Positions 40,842 through 49,453 of a DNA stretch of 64,000 nt are shown here, in pieces. Made by a program: the position numbers and the translations under genes. The stretch comes from an uncultured Poribacteria bacterium (lineage in GTDB: Bacteria; Poribacteria; WGA-4E; WGA-3G): NCBI GenBank assembly GCA_951813545.1, contig OX638352.1:3550835-3614834 (forward strand). The letters are read 5' to 3'. Below the pieces are notes generated by a model, which saw only the letters and a list, made by a program, of their open reading frames with translations, was not told the DNA's origin and ran no database searches. Positions within the stretch are counted from its first letter, which is position 1, and each line of letters starts with the position of its first letter.

Positions 40842-41077
40842 AGTGTTTATTACTCCTTTTTGCACTGTTCCTTGTGTTCTATTGTGTGTCTTAATATACA
40901 ATAATCAATGTGAGAATCCAGTCTCACCGATGGTGAAACCTACCATCTTTAGCCAACAAGAAAGAAAAACTAAGCCAAAGATGGCAGCAGTGCAATAATG
41001 GCGCACTGCGGATTTTACGGAGGCGGTTCCTTGCCAAGACGTTCTGATAGCTCCCCTTAGGGCAAGATAAAAAGACC
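40842..41077. repeat. Spacer with 109-bp dispersed element (copy 2 at 40968-41076)
   Basis: 40968-41076 matches 34424-34540, with the hairpin GCAGTGC/GCACTGC around AATAATGGC. At 40912-40940, AGTCTCACCGATGGTGA is palindromic and matches 34342-34370 inverted. The rseP ribosome binding site lies at its left edge. The element ends one base before the dxr stop codon. Confidence 0.65.
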
Positions 41078-42268
41078 TCAGCTCACTGCTATTTTATTGG
41101 ATTGTGTGTTATTTTTTATTATTGAACGTGCTGTTGCTTTTGCCCACCGATCAACCTCAAGAATATCCGAAAGTGTTGGATCGGCAATCACCACATGCTT
41201 ATCCATCACACTGGCAAGGATCGCTGGAATATCCATAAATCCGATGCAAGCGTTAAGAAAAGCCTCTACTACCACCTCATCCGCACTACTGAGAACCACA
41301 GGGAGTGTGCCACCGACCTCTGCAGCGGTATACGCAAGTGATAAACACGGAAACTTCTCGAAGTCAACCGGTTCAAAGTGTAGTGCGCGAGACTCCATCA
41401 AATCCAAACGTGGCACTGGTGTAGAGAGTCTACGCGGATAGGTCAAAGCGTATTGGATCATAATACGCATATCTGTAGGTCCCAATTGTGCAAGCGTGGA
41501 ACCATCTGTCCATTCTACCATGGAATGAACAATACTCTCCGGATGAACAACGATGTCAATCTTTGAAAGTTCTATATCAAACAACCACTTCGCCTCAATG
41601 ACCTCCAGTCCTTTGTTCATCATCGTAGCGGAGTCGATTGTGATTTTCTGCCCCATCTTCCAATTCGGATGCTGAAGTGCTTGTTGTGGCGTGACAGAAT
41701 AGAGTGCCTCTTTCGGCATCTCTCGGAACGGTCCTCCTGACGCAGTAATCAGAAGGCGGTGTATATCTGCTTGCTGGTCGCGCGCACCTTCCAAGCATTG
41801 GAAAATGGCACTCATCTCACCATCTATGGGTATCAAGTTAACGCCGTTTGCTTGGACCGCTGCGTTCACAAGAGGTCCCGCCATCACCATGACCTCTTTA
41901 TTAACAAAAGCAATATCTTTACCGGCATCAATCGCTGCCAAAGTCGGTAACAAACCCGCACTTCCGCCCATACCGTCCAAGACTTGGGACGCTTGTGGCA
42001 TCGTCGCTACAGTTTGCAGCCCCTCGGTGCCAGCGAGCACTTGTGTGCCGTTGATATCTCGAATCCGTTCACGGAGTTGGTGTGCCGCTGTGGGTTCATT
42101 CAAAGCCACCAACGCAGGACGATACCGTCGAATCTGTTGCTCAAGAGTATCAATGTCCCGGTTCGCAGCGAGACCGACGACCTTAAATTCGTCAGCATGC
42201 GTTTCAACAACGCTGAGGGCGTTCTTCCCAATAGAACCCGTACTACCGAGTATGGCGATGTGCTTCAT
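41078..42268 (-). CDS. dxr: 1-deoxy-D-xylulose 5-phosphate reductoisomerase
   Basis: The 396-residue enzyme makes 2-C-methyl-D-erythritol 4-phosphate with NADPH in the non-mevalonate isoprenoid route. Seen are ILGSTGSIGKNALSVV (NADPH), FVNKEVMVMAG, LIPIDGEMSAIFQCLEG (usual VDSEHSAIFQ: metal Asp and Glu kept, Ser to Gly and His to Met), LLITASGGPFR and GQKITIDSATMMNKGLEVIEAKWLF. It is placed between cdsA and rseP, the classical order. The loss of the active-site loop His is a modest oddity. Confidence 0.95.
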   Translation of the reverse strand: MKHIAILGSTGSIGKNALSVVETHADEFKVVGLAANRDIDTLEQQIRRYRPALVALNEPTAAHQLRERIRDINGTQVLAGTEGLQTVATMPQASQVLDGMGGSAGLLPTLAAIDAGKDIAFVNKEVMVMAGPLVNAAVQANGVNLIPIDGEMSAIFQCLEGARDQQADIHRLLITASGGPFREMPKEALYSVTPQQALQHPNWKMGQKITIDSATMMNKGLEVIEAKWLFDIELSKIDIVVHPESIVHSMVEWTDGSTLAQLGPTDMRIMIQYALTYPRRLSTPVPRLDLMESRALHFEPVDFEKFPCLSLAYTAAEVGGTLPVVLSSADEVVVEAFLNACIGFMDIPAILASVMDKHVVIADPTLSDILEVDRWAKATARSIIKNNTQSNKIAVS

Positions 42269-42409
42269 TTTTTTAACTATGGGACTCCGGTCACTGCTCC
42301 ACTACGTTTCGCAGTGGTTTCCATTGAATTCCAACCGACTCTGGGTACTCAAAGGTTTCTGACTTCACCAGAAACCGTCGTGAAATGTAATGGAGCGGCA
42401 CCCAGATTA
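42269..42409 (+). repeat. 141-bp dispersed element with two opposed hairpins (copy B)
   Basis: Near copy of 19034-19171. Reversed hairpin at 42292-42316 (CACTGC/GCAGTG); forward hairpin near 42377-42399 with loop GAAATGTAATGGA and a GTCGT/GCGGC stem, where several bases changed but pairing is mostly kept. It fills the whole cdsA-dxr gap and touches the dxr start codon, in the orientation opposite to these genes. Confidence 0.75.
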
Positions 42410-42414
42410 AATCA

Positions 42415-43245
42415 TTAAAAGTGTCCCGTTAATTCCAGATAGTAGTAGAGCACGGGGGTGCTGAAAATTAGACTGTCACACCTATCAATGAATCCACCGT
42501 GCCCTGGAATTACCTGTCCGGAGTCCTTAACACCGGCAGTCCGCTTCATGAGTGAGGCACTCAGATCTCCAAGTTGTCCCAAGACACTTAACAGCAATCC
42601 AATAAAAACGGCATTTACCCAAGAGAGCGTTCCCTTCAGGAGAATTACACTCAGCACAAAACTCGTCAACATCCCAACAACCAATCCACTAATAGTCCCC
42701 TCGACGGTCTTTCGAGGACTGACCGGCGTGCCGAGTTTGTGTTTACCGAACGCTCTCCCCACGAGATACGCACCGGTGTCACTACACCAAATTATTCCAG
42801 CCAATAGGAAGATAAGCTTCCTACCGTCCGGTTCCGCATTTCGCAGCAAAATGAGATGGTATCCCAATGCCCAACCGATCGTTAAGATACCGGTTAATTT
42901 GAGGGTGGCCGCGAGCAATTCACCAGTGACCTTCCCTCTAAAAATGCTCTCCGCGAAAACGTAGATGAACACGAAGGTAAAGAAACTAAATATTATTGAC
43001 GAGGCAGATACCGTTTTTGTCAGTGTAGGCAAGAAATACGCGAATAAACAGAACGCACCTGTCAAGAGTGCCGGCATCACCGGATTCAATTTTTCCGTGA
43101 AGTGCTGCGCTAGGCGACAGTACTCAACTTGCATCATCACAACAGCAATAGACACAAGTAGCAGATAGAGCCAATCTCCCCAATAAACAATCAGGAGAAC
43201 TAGCGGTGCCAACACAACCACACTCAAGGCTCTCCGCCAAAACAT
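42415..43245 (-). CDS. cdsA: Phosphatidate cytidylyltransferase
   Basis: The 276-residue protein has about seven to eight hydrophobic membrane segments and the family signature near the C-terminus: CSDTGAYLVGRAFGKHKLGTPVSPRKTVEGTISG in two blocks, then LGQLGDLSASLMKRTAGVKDSG and PGHGGFIDRCDSL. It makes CDP-diacylglycerol for phospholipid synthesis in the inner membrane. In most bacteria uppS lies between frr and cdsA; here only a 162-base spacer is present. Confidence 0.95.
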   Translation of the reverse strand: MFWRRALSVVVLAPLVLLIVYWGDWLYLLLVSIAVVMMQVEYCRLAQHFTEKLNPVMPALLTGAFCLFAYFLPTLTKTVSASSIIFSFFTFVFIYVFAESIFRGKVTGELLAATLKLTGILTIGWALGYHLILLRNAEPDGRKLIFLLAGIIWCSDTGAYLVGRAFGKHKLGTPVSPRKTVEGTISGLVVGMLTSFVLSVILLKGTLSWVNAVFIGLLLSVLGQLGDLSASLMKRTAGVKDSGQVIPGHGGFIDRCDSLIFSTPVLYYYLELTGHF

Positions 43246-43271
43246 AGGTTCTGTATCCCGCTTGAATTAAC

Positions 43272-43295
43272 TAGGGGAGTAAGGCACGTCCCCTA
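43272..43295. other. Hairpin in the frr-cdsA spacer
   Basis: TAGGGGA (43272-43278) pairs with TCCCCTA (43289-43295). No T run; role unknown. Confidence 0.4.
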
Positions 43296-43407
43296 ACTTC
43301 TCTTTAGTCCTCACAGCGTTCCGAGTCTAATGGCTTGCCGAAACTCAACAGGAAGGCTATTTACCTAAGGACCTGACACGCTGCGCCCTACAACCCAAAA
43401 TTGCAAT

Positions 43408-43989
43408 CTAAGTCTCTAATAACTCAGATTCTTTTGCCTCTGTCAACTCGCTAATCTGGTCGATGTAAGCATCCGTGAGCTGCTGAACCGGATCGGCACT
43501 TCCTTTTCCTCGCTTCCTATCACCACCGCGGCTTCTACTTTTACCACCGCCGCCATCACCACCTTCAAGTTTTTTGACAGCTTCATTGGCATCGCGGCGA
43601 ATATTCCGAATCGCCACTTTACCTTCTTCAGCGAGTTTACGGACTACTTTAGTCAACTCGGTTCGGCGTTCCATGGTGAGCTCGGGGACCAGGATTCTGA
43701 TAACGTTTCCGTCATTGCTTGTTGAGAATCCGAGATCGGAAAGTGCTATCGCTTTCTCAATTTCTGTAATTAGCGTTTTGTCCCAAGGTTGAATGACGAG
43801 CAGACGCGGCTCAGGCGTCGTGATCGTGCCGACCTGACTCAGCGGACTTTTACTACCGTAATACGTAACGCTGACCTGATCCAAGAGTGCTGGTGTAGCA
43901 CGTCCTGTTTGCACGTGTGACAATTTCGTCGCGGTTGCTTCGACCGTTTTCTTCATTCGGGACTCAGTCTCTTGAAGAATTTGTTGCAT
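43408..43989 (-). CDS. frr: Ribosome recycling factor with Gly/Arg-rich insert
   Basis: ATG 43989 (GGGAAAG upstream) gives 193 residues starting MQQILQETESRMKKTVEATATKLSHVQTGRATPALLD. Core blocks are normal: VQPWDKTLITEIEKAI, GNVIRILVPELTMERRTELTKVVRKLAEEGKVAIRNIRRDA. Near residue 145, where the long third helix normally continues with a charged ISEDE-type stretch, there is a GGDGGGGKSRSRGGDRKRGKG segment (given in two overlapping halves: GGDGGGGKSRSRGG, RGGDRKRGKG). The protein then resumes with VQQLTDAYIDQISEL. RRF splits post-termination ribosomes with EF-G. The glycine-rich break in a structural helix is unusual. Confidence 0.93.
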   Translation of the reverse strand: MQQILQETESRMKKTVEATATKLSHVQTGRATPALLDQVSVTYYGSKSPLSQVGTITTPEPRLLVIQPWDKTLITEIEKAIALSDLGFSTSNDGNVIRILVPELTMERRTELTKVVRKLAEEGKVAIRNIRRDANEAVKKLEGGDGGGGKSRSRGGDRKRGKGSADPVQQLTDAYIDQISELTEAKESELLET

Positions 43990-44286
43990 CTGATCTTTCC
44001 CTATTAAGACCTCGCAAACATCTCTGCAGCAATATCGGCAACCCGCAATGGACACGGGATATCTAACTACAGGGAGCCGCGATGGAAGAAGTGCTTCTTA
44101 CCTCTTCACTTATTATTTAGTCGTACCTTAGTTTTGCTCTCCGAAACTACACGCTGCGCAAGTCTTTGAACCACAGCAAAATCTGAAAAACGGCGCACCA
44201 CCGACGAGGTTTCCTAACCTCCTTAGCACACACCGATCGACAATATATCAGCAATTGTGGATTTTACTATAAATGGTTCTGTATCT
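43990..44286. other. tsf-frr spacer without pyrH
   Basis: About 300 bases with no open frame. There is a GACGAGGTTTCCTAACCTCC hairpin remnant near 44199 and a CAGCAATTGTGGATTTTACT segment at 44249 that resembles the 34424/40968 element. pyrH, usually found here, is absent. Confidence 0.5.
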
Positions 44287-44880
44287 TTACTGTCCAAGGA
44301 CATAGAGTATAAAACGTTTGACGACGATATTTTCGCCCAATTGGGCTATAGCGTCCTTTACAAGGGTTTCGATGGTTTTGTCTGTATCGCGAATATAGGG
44401 CTGCTGTAAGAGACATGTCTCTGAGTAGAACTTAGACATTCGTCCCTCAACAATCCGGTCAGCGATGTGGGCAGGTTTACCCTCTTGTTCCGCTTGTGCT
44501 TTCAGAATCGTTTTTTCAGCTTCAAGATCTTCGGCAGGGACATCCTCTGGCTTAAGATATTTCGGTTTAGCAGCTGCGACCTGCATCGCAATCTCTTTCG
44601 CCAACTCTTGGAATTGTTCCGTTCGCGCAACAAAATCAGTTTCGCAATTCAGTTCGATTAACGTACCAACACGGCTACCGGGGTGGATGTAGGAAACAAT
44701 CAATCCTTCTTCTGTTGCCCTGCCCCCTTTAATTTCGGAGGCTTTCAAGCCTTGCTCCCGTAGTTTCTGAATCGCTTCGTCAATATTTCCATTCGTTTCT
44801 GTTAGTGCCTTTTTGCAGTCCATAATCCCTGCCCCCGTGCGCGAACGGAGGTCGCTAACAAGCTTTGCTGTAATTGCCAT
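44287..44880 (-). CDS. tsf: Elongation factor Ts (short form)
   Basis: The 197-residue protein has the EF-Ts N-terminus LVSDLRSRTGAGIMDCKKALTETNGNIDEAIQKLREQG and the core block LIELNCETDFVARTEQFQELAKEIAMQVAA, then a C-terminal module ending NIVVKRFILYVLGQ. It lacks the second core subdomain of E. coli EF-Ts (283 residues) and is like the short Thermus type. It recycles EF-Tu-GDP. It follows rpsB in transcription order, separated by an unusually long 596-base spacer. Confidence 0.95.
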   Translation of the reverse strand: MAITAKLVSDLRSRTGAGIMDCKKALTETNGNIDEAIQKLREQGLKASEIKGGRATEEGLIVSYIHPGSRVGTLIELNCETDFVARTEQFQELAKEIAMQVAAAKPKYLKPEDVPAEDLEAEKTILKAQAEQEGKPAHIADRIVEGRMSKFYSETCLLQQPYIRDTDKTIETLVKDAIAQLGENIVVKRFILYVLGQ

Positions 44881-44918
44881 TTATCCTGTTCCTAAAAACC
44901 TATGCTTTTCTGCAGTAT

Positions 44919-45265
44919 ATCTATAAAAGCTATAGATTTTAGAGGGATCCTACCCCTGTTACGGATACCGTCGTATCCTAATCCTGTCTATAACCTATGG
45001 TGAACCCTGCGACGTAGCAGAAGTTATAGGCGGAAACTTGCATACCACAAGGAGACGCGTGGTATGGACGAGTCGTCAAAGTTAGCCTCAAAAGACTAAC
45101 ACTTTTGTCAATGTATTTCTGACGAAACCTTTAGCAGTCGCCGTCGGAATCTACCGTCTTTTGATGGGTAGCTTTGTGGGACCGAAACGGTCTGAAGGTG
45201 TCGTGCCTCTGCCCTGTCCCATCAGGTCTGACGCAGCGGATTTAAATTCCTGCTCGCCATGGGCT
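44919..45265. ncRNA. Candidate structured RNA between rpsB and tsf
   Basis: This non-coding stretch is an unbroken chain of stems: 44919-44925/44931-44937, 44963-44968/44973-44978, 44988-44994/45023-45029 (with inner 45007-45010/45017-45020), 45041-45048/45059-45066, 45067-45070/45074-45077, 45081-45085/45096-45100, 45103-45110/45120-45127, 45151-45155/45167-45171, 45180-45184/45188-45192, and a possible closing GATGGG/CCCATC pair (45163-45168/45218-45223). It does not match the tmRNA, RNase P, SRP or 6S sequences I know. It may be a tsf leader element on the minus strand or an independent RNA on either strand. Confidence 0.4.
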
Positions 45266-45433
45266 TAGAAATGTTGAGTCTTCCTGATAAAAACAGATGT
45301 ATCAAGAAAAATATAGAATCATCTATAATTAGATGCGTTTAGGAACTGTTCCTTTTTTCTATTTTTCGTAGGCACAGTTTCTATACGAGCAGTTTTACTG
45401 GACCCGGACTGCCAAATATTTGGGGTGCTTGCA

Positions 45434-45466
45434 GGCGCGGTGTGAGATCGAAAAAGCAACCGCGCC
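45434..45466 (-). terminator. GC-rich hairpin 10 bases after the rpsB stop
   Basis: GGCGCGGT (45434-45441) pairs with ACCGCGCC (45459-45466). No T run follows on the minus strand, so it may be an attenuator, a pause or an mRNA end protector rather than a full terminator. Confidence 0.4.
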
Positions 45467-45476
45467 TAACAAAACT

Positions 45477-46379
45477 TTATTGAGGCTGCCGGCGAGGCGG
45501 TCTTCCTCTCCGTCGCTGACGTGGTGCGCGTGTTTGACGCTGTTCGCTTTCACCAATTGCCTCCGGCTCCGCTGACAGTTGTGCATCTTCCAGAATCTCG
45601 GCATTCTCTTCTTCGTGGCGTTCCGTTTCAAGCATAGCATCTACTTGTGGCGCGCCTTCGGATTGTGCTGTTTCCGCCGCGACCTCCGCACCTTCAAATG
45701 CTTCCCCACGTCCCTCAACGACTGCATCAGCCAAAACCGAGCAGATGAGACGAATTGAACGGATCGCATCGTCGTTCCCGGGAACGGACAAATCAATCGG
45801 ATCTGGATCGCAGTTCGTATCAACGATAGCAATAATCGGAATGCCTAACTTGTTTGCTTCCGCAATAGCTGTATGCTCCTTACGTGTGTCCGTCACGACA
45901 ACTACCTCAGGGAGCCTCTTCATTTCTCTGACACCGCTAAGGTTATTGTTCAGCTTGCCTTTTTCGCGTCGTAGGCGCATAACCTCTTTCTTCGGCATCT
46001 GCTCAAAAATCCCATTCGTCTCATCAGCATCCAGTTTATCTAACCGGTTAACGCTGCGACGGATAGTTTGAAAGTTCGTCAGCATACCACCGAGCCAGCG
46101 ATGATTTACGTGGTACATACCACATCGCACTGCTTCAACTCGCACTGCTTCTTGGGATTGCCGTTTCGTCCCAACAAACAACACCCCACCGCCTTTCGAT
46201 GCAATATCCTGAACGAAATCAGCGGCGGTCTGGAGCATCCGTAATGTCTTTTGCAAATCAATAATATATATCCCGTTCCGCTCAGCGAAGATGTACTCTG
46301 CCATCTTCGGGTTCCAGCGACGGGTTTGATGTCCAAAGTGAACTCCGCATTCAAGGAGTTCTTTCATTGTAACTGCCAA
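45477..46379 (-). CDS. rpsB: 30S ribosomal protein S2 with long C-terminal tail
   Basis: The first ~225 residues are canonical S2: LLECGVHFGHQTRRWNPKMAEYIFAERNGIYIIDLQKTL, GGVLFVGTKRQSQEAV, NHRWLGGMLTNFQTI, LPEVVVVTDTRKEHTAIAEANKLGIPIIAIVDTNCDPD. A tail of about 65 residues follows, acidic first (ETERHEEENAEILEDAQLSAEPEA) and very basic at the end (RAPRQRRRGRPPRRQPQ). Tails like this occur in several phyla. S2 assembles late on the small subunit. The gene heads the minus-strand block and has its own promoter. Confidence 0.95.
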   Translation of the reverse strand: MAVTMKELLECGVHFGHQTRRWNPKMAEYIFAERNGIYIIDLQKTLRMLQTAADFVQDIASKGGGVLFVGTKRQSQEAVRVEAVRCGMYHVNHRWLGGMLTNFQTIRRSVNRLDKLDADETNGIFEQMPKKEVMRLRREKGKLNNNLSGVREMKRLPEVVVVTDTRKEHTAIAEANKLGIPIIAIVDTNCDPDPIDLSVPGNDDAIRSIRLICSVLADAVVEGRGEAFEGAEVAAETAQSEGAPQVDAMLETERHEEENAEILEDAQLSAEPEAIGESEQRQTRAPRQRRRGRPPRRQPQ

Positions 46380-46559
46380 AAAAAACCTCCTAGGTTTGCA
46401 GGGACGACATTGCCCCTACCGGGTTTTCGCGTCCACCTCCTTCACATCTGCATCAGACTCTCGATACGAGAGAACCCGCTGTGCAAATCGGGAGGTGTGT
46501 CGTATTCATTATTTGAAGTGTAACTCTTGATGAACACTTTTCATCAGAATTAATACAAT

Positions 46560-46588
46560 ATTTTACCACAGAAACAATCTAATTTCAA
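46560..46588 (-). promoter_or_regulatory. Predicted sigma-70 promoter and 170-base leader of rpsB
   Basis: On the minus strand TTGAAA (46588-46583) and TAAAAT (46565-46560) have 17-base spacing. The transcript would have a leader of about 170 bases to ATG 46379 that holds a CTCTCG/CGAGAG hairpin near 46455-46470; autoregulation by S2 is possible but not shown. Confidence 0.6.
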
Positions 46589-46684
46589 GTTTAACTTTGA
46601 ATAACACGCGTCTTAGATGACTGTTAAAGAAAATTATAGCGTTCAGATGAGGTCTATGGTATAAAATAACTGGGGGTAATAAAG

Positions 46685-47752
46685 GTGAAGCATCTCATTG
46701 AAGAAATCGCCGCACACTTCAAAACAACCATAGTCGCTCTGAAATTCGCGCCTATTCAGCACGGCATCCAGCAAAAACACAATGTCTGTCGCCTAAATTT
46801 CGGTGCCGAGAATTACCTGCTTAAACAACACGACATCACCACACCCGTCGTTAAAGCAGGCTACACCCCTTGTCAGATTGAGTCCACTGTCCTATCAATA
46901 TTGCATCGCAGCGGGTGTCGTGTCCCTAAAATTATTTGGGAGTCAGAAGACCTCCATGCTCTATTGTTGGAGTGGTGCGGAGAATTGACGCTCGATGCAA
47001 TCGCACAAAACAGATCGATGTCTAATCTCAAACCTCTTCTACATACGACACTCATGGAACTCTGTCGGGTTGAATCCGTTTTCGCAGAAAACGTGAAACT
47101 CCTTGCACCCTATGCCTTTCGTTTTGATCTGAATACTACCTTGCAACATTCACTTGAACAGGGCAGAAAAACCCTCGATTATCTGTCACACCTCAATAAG
47201 GACACCATCACTTCATCACAAACGGCACGTCTTGATACAGCATGGAACGCCATTTCCGACCGACTTCAGGCAGCTCCACTGACGCTTGATAGCCTCGACT
47301 ACCAGAGTCGCAACATCGTGATTTCAGGTGAAACTCCTTTTTTAATTGACTTTTCAAGTGTTGGCTGGGATTGGCAGGAACGGAGGTTGATGCAATACTT
47401 TAATAGCATTGGAGCAAATCAAGAAGGGGCAAATTTTGTCTCGTTGTTAAACCGTGACTTAGTCAATGTTTATGCCAAATGGGTTACCACCCACCGTGAA
47501 ACCTGTGCGCCTGCGGAAATTGCTGCACGTGTTGACAGCCACCATCTCCTATTTTATCTCTCGGTTATCCATCAACTTTTGCGAGCCGTTGCACAGCCAG
47601 AAACCGCTGAAAGCAAAGTGCTTCTCAAGGCGTGGGGCGATCTACAAGCGAGATTCCAACACGCACTAACGCAGCTTATCAACGCCGATTTAAGCGACGA
47701 TGTTCACACAACCCAAATCCGAGAAACAGTAGCCGATTACAATTCCTTGTAG
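46685..47752 (+). CDS. Aminoglycoside phosphotransferase-like kinase (APH/choline kinase fold)
   Basis: The 355-residue protein begins at GTG 46685 after a GGGGG stretch. It has the small kinase-like lobe with a lysine in NYLLKQHD, and the catalytic loop LDSLDYQSRNIVISG followed by FLIDFSSVGWDW, which match the HxDxxxxN and DFE-type motifs of the APH family in a degenerate form (His replaced by Ser, catalytic Asp kept). It would phosphorylate a small molecule; antibiotic resistance should not be assumed. No partner genes nearby. Confidence 0.75.
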   Translation: MKHLIEEIAAHFKTTIVALKFAPIQHGIQQKHNVCRLNFGAENYLLKQHDITTPVVKAGYTPCQIESTVLSILHRSGCRVPKIIWESEDLHALLLEWCGELTLDAIAQNRSMSNLKPLLHTTLMELCRVESVFAENVKLLAPYAFRFDLNTTLQHSLEQGRKTLDYLSHLNKDTITSSQTARLDTAWNAISDRLQAAPLTLDSLDYQSRNIVISGETPFLIDFSSVGWDWQERRLMQYFNSIGANQEGANFVSLLNRDLVNVYAKWVTTHRETCAPAEIAARVDSHHLLFYLSVIHQLLRAVAQPETAESKVLLKAWGDLQARFQHALTQLINADLSDDVHTTQIRETVADYNSL

Positions 47753-47788
47753 GAGGGATCTCCGAATCCCGATGCCTGACAGTGAACT

Positions 47789-48199
47789 TCATTCCTTGGT
47801 TATACCCTTAAGATCCTTAAGAATTGTCTTCTCAAGTTCTTGAAAAAACACTTCTATCTCCGGTGTCGAGGGTTTCGTCGTATGAAACGCAGTCTGATAC
47901 GACTTTAGCACCTTATAAAGCGATGGTAAATCGACTTGTCGCTGCTGTGTCTTCTCACGAACGTTCTCAAATACTGTAACCACCTGCTCCTCTGAAATCC
48001 CATCGGGTCGATTCTTCGACTTAAGATGTTTTTCTACACCGTTCAGTGCACGTTCTGCCATCCAATAGTGGATACCTTCAGTACCGCCAAAACGCTGGTA
48101 AACCACGCCTCCTGCAATTAAACTGACTGCCACAACCACTAACAAAAAGATTAAAACCCTTCTATAACAGCCGCTAATTTTTCTGTTTATACTCGCCAT
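47789..48199 (-). CDS. Hypothetical membrane-anchored protein
   Basis: The 136-residue protein has a basic N-terminus and one membrane segment (VLIFLLVVVAVSLIAGGVVY, residues about 15-34), followed by a helical domain outside (VEKHLKSKNRPDGISEEQVVTVFENVREKTQQRQVDL). I recognise no family. It is 83 bases downstream of the amidohydrolase gene on the same strand and may be cotranscribed. Confidence 0.65.
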   Translation of the reverse strand: MASINRKISGCYRRVLIFLLVVVAVSLIAGGVVYQRFGGTEGIHYWMAERALNGVEKHLKSKNRPDGISEEQVVTVFENVREKTQQRQVDLPSLYKVLKSYQTAFHTTKPSTPEIEVFFQELEKTILKDLKGITKE

Positions 48200-48282
48200 G
48201 TTTATATTTTTTGATTCGGACCTTCATCAAGTCCATTGATTTGTAATTTTTGTTAAATTGACCCGATTACATAGTATAAGGA

Positions 48283-49398
48283 TTAAACTTTTCCACCACG
48301 TATCGTCAGTGCTGCCTTCAATTTCGTATTTCCGATAAACTTCGTTCCATGCGCGTCAAAGAATTCAAATTTACCCGCTAATACTTCAAAAACCGCAACA
48401 TCCGCGACGGTTCCAATTTTCAGATGACCGAGCTGCTCCTCACGATGAATAGCCTTTGCAGCACTGAAAGTCGCTTTCTCAATCACTTCCTCAAGCGAGA
48501 GCCCCAAGTGCATCAACTTTGACAATACCGTGGGTAAATCGTAGACGGGTCCATTGATGTTTCCTGTGTGAAGATCGGTACTGATAACATCGGAGATGAA
48601 GCCTTGCTCCATCGCGCGCTGGGCGATTTCATAACGGAAACTTCCGGCACCATGCCCGACATCAAAGATGATGCCGTCCTCGCGTGCTTTCCACGCTTCA
48701 GGGATAACCCTACCTTTTTCGTCAACGATGTTATCACCGTTGCCCTGAAAGCAGTGCGTAATCACATCGCCCGGACGCAGTAGCCTCAAAATATCAGGAA
48801 GAGGCACCCCGGCACCGATATGACACATGACAGATGTGCCTGCGCGTTCTGCCGCCTCAATAGCGCATTTCAAGGGTTCAACACCATTATCACCCACCTG
48901 CATCTTACCTTGACGCACTTTGACACCGACTGTGATATCTCGATGTTGTTGTAACGTTTCCGCGACGCGCCCCGGATCGGCGTAAGCCATATCGTGCATT
49001 TCACCGACAGGTCCATAGACAAGTCCAATTCCAGAGATGTGGATGTAAGTGAGAATGTTCGTCCACGCGGGTTCGGCAATGAATTCGCGGAAGCCTGGAA
49101 ATGTTACCCAACTCGGACTTCCAGCGTCTACGACCGTAGTTGTTCCTGCAGTTGGGCAAATCCCGTCGGCTCTGATGCCCCACGTCGTTACGCCGTGATA
49201 GACATGCGTGTGAATATCAACGAGTCCCGGTGTGACGTATTTATCCTTAACGAAAATGGTCTGCGTCGCTGCATCTTCAGGAATATCTGGTTCAATCGCC
49301 GTGATAACACCGTCAGCAATCGCGACATCGCGCGCCGTATTCAAACGCTGTGAGGCATCAATGACAGTGCCACCTTTTAGCAGAATGTCATACTTCAT
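48283..49398 (-). CDS. Amidohydrolase / deacetylase-type metal hydrolase
   Basis: ATG 49398 has GGGGAG well placed, better than the GTG at 49404. The 371-residue enzyme has the amidohydrolase frame: DILLKGGTVIDASQRLN, VTPGLVDIHTHVYHG (metal HxH), DAGSPS, a VGVKVRQGKM block with a lysine that may be carboxylated, CHIGAG and THCFQG (metal His), and ISTDLHTGN (Asp). It matches the EF_0837/DHOase-like deacetylase group of unknown natural substrate. Likely cytoplasmic. Confidence 0.87.
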   Translation of the reverse strand: MKYDILLKGGTVIDASQRLNTARDVAIADGVITAIEPDIPEDAATQTIFVKDKYVTPGLVDIHTHVYHGVTTWGIRADGICPTAGTTTVVDAGSPSWVTFPGFREFIAEPAWTNILTYIHISGIGLVYGPVGEMHDMAYADPGRVAETLQQHRDITVGVKVRQGKMQVGDNGVEPLKCAIEAAERAGTSVMCHIGAGVPLPDILRLLRPGDVITHCFQGNGDNIVDEKGRVIPEAWKAREDGIIFDVGHGAGSFRYEIAQRAMEQGFISDVISTDLHTGNINGPVYDLPTVLSKLMHLGLSLEEVIEKATFSAAKAIHREEQLGHLKIGTVADVAVFEVLAGKFEFFDAHGTKFIGNTKLKAALTIRGGKV

Positions 49399-49453
49399 TT
49401 CCACTCCCCACTTCGGTGTTCAGTCGTTCCTACAAAAAGGTCTAAATGCTCTT

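Noticed and set aside
44919..45265. tmRNA, RNase P RNA, SRP RNA or 6S RNA
   Set aside because: I looked for the tmRNA ends and tag-peptide frame, the RNase P GAGGAAAGTCC box and the SRP GGAAGGAAGCAGCC loop on both strands and found none.
46685..47752. Antibiotic resistance gene (aminoglycoside phosphotransferase)
   Set aside because: Fold similarity only; the HxDxxxxN motif is degenerate and there is no mobile or resistance context.
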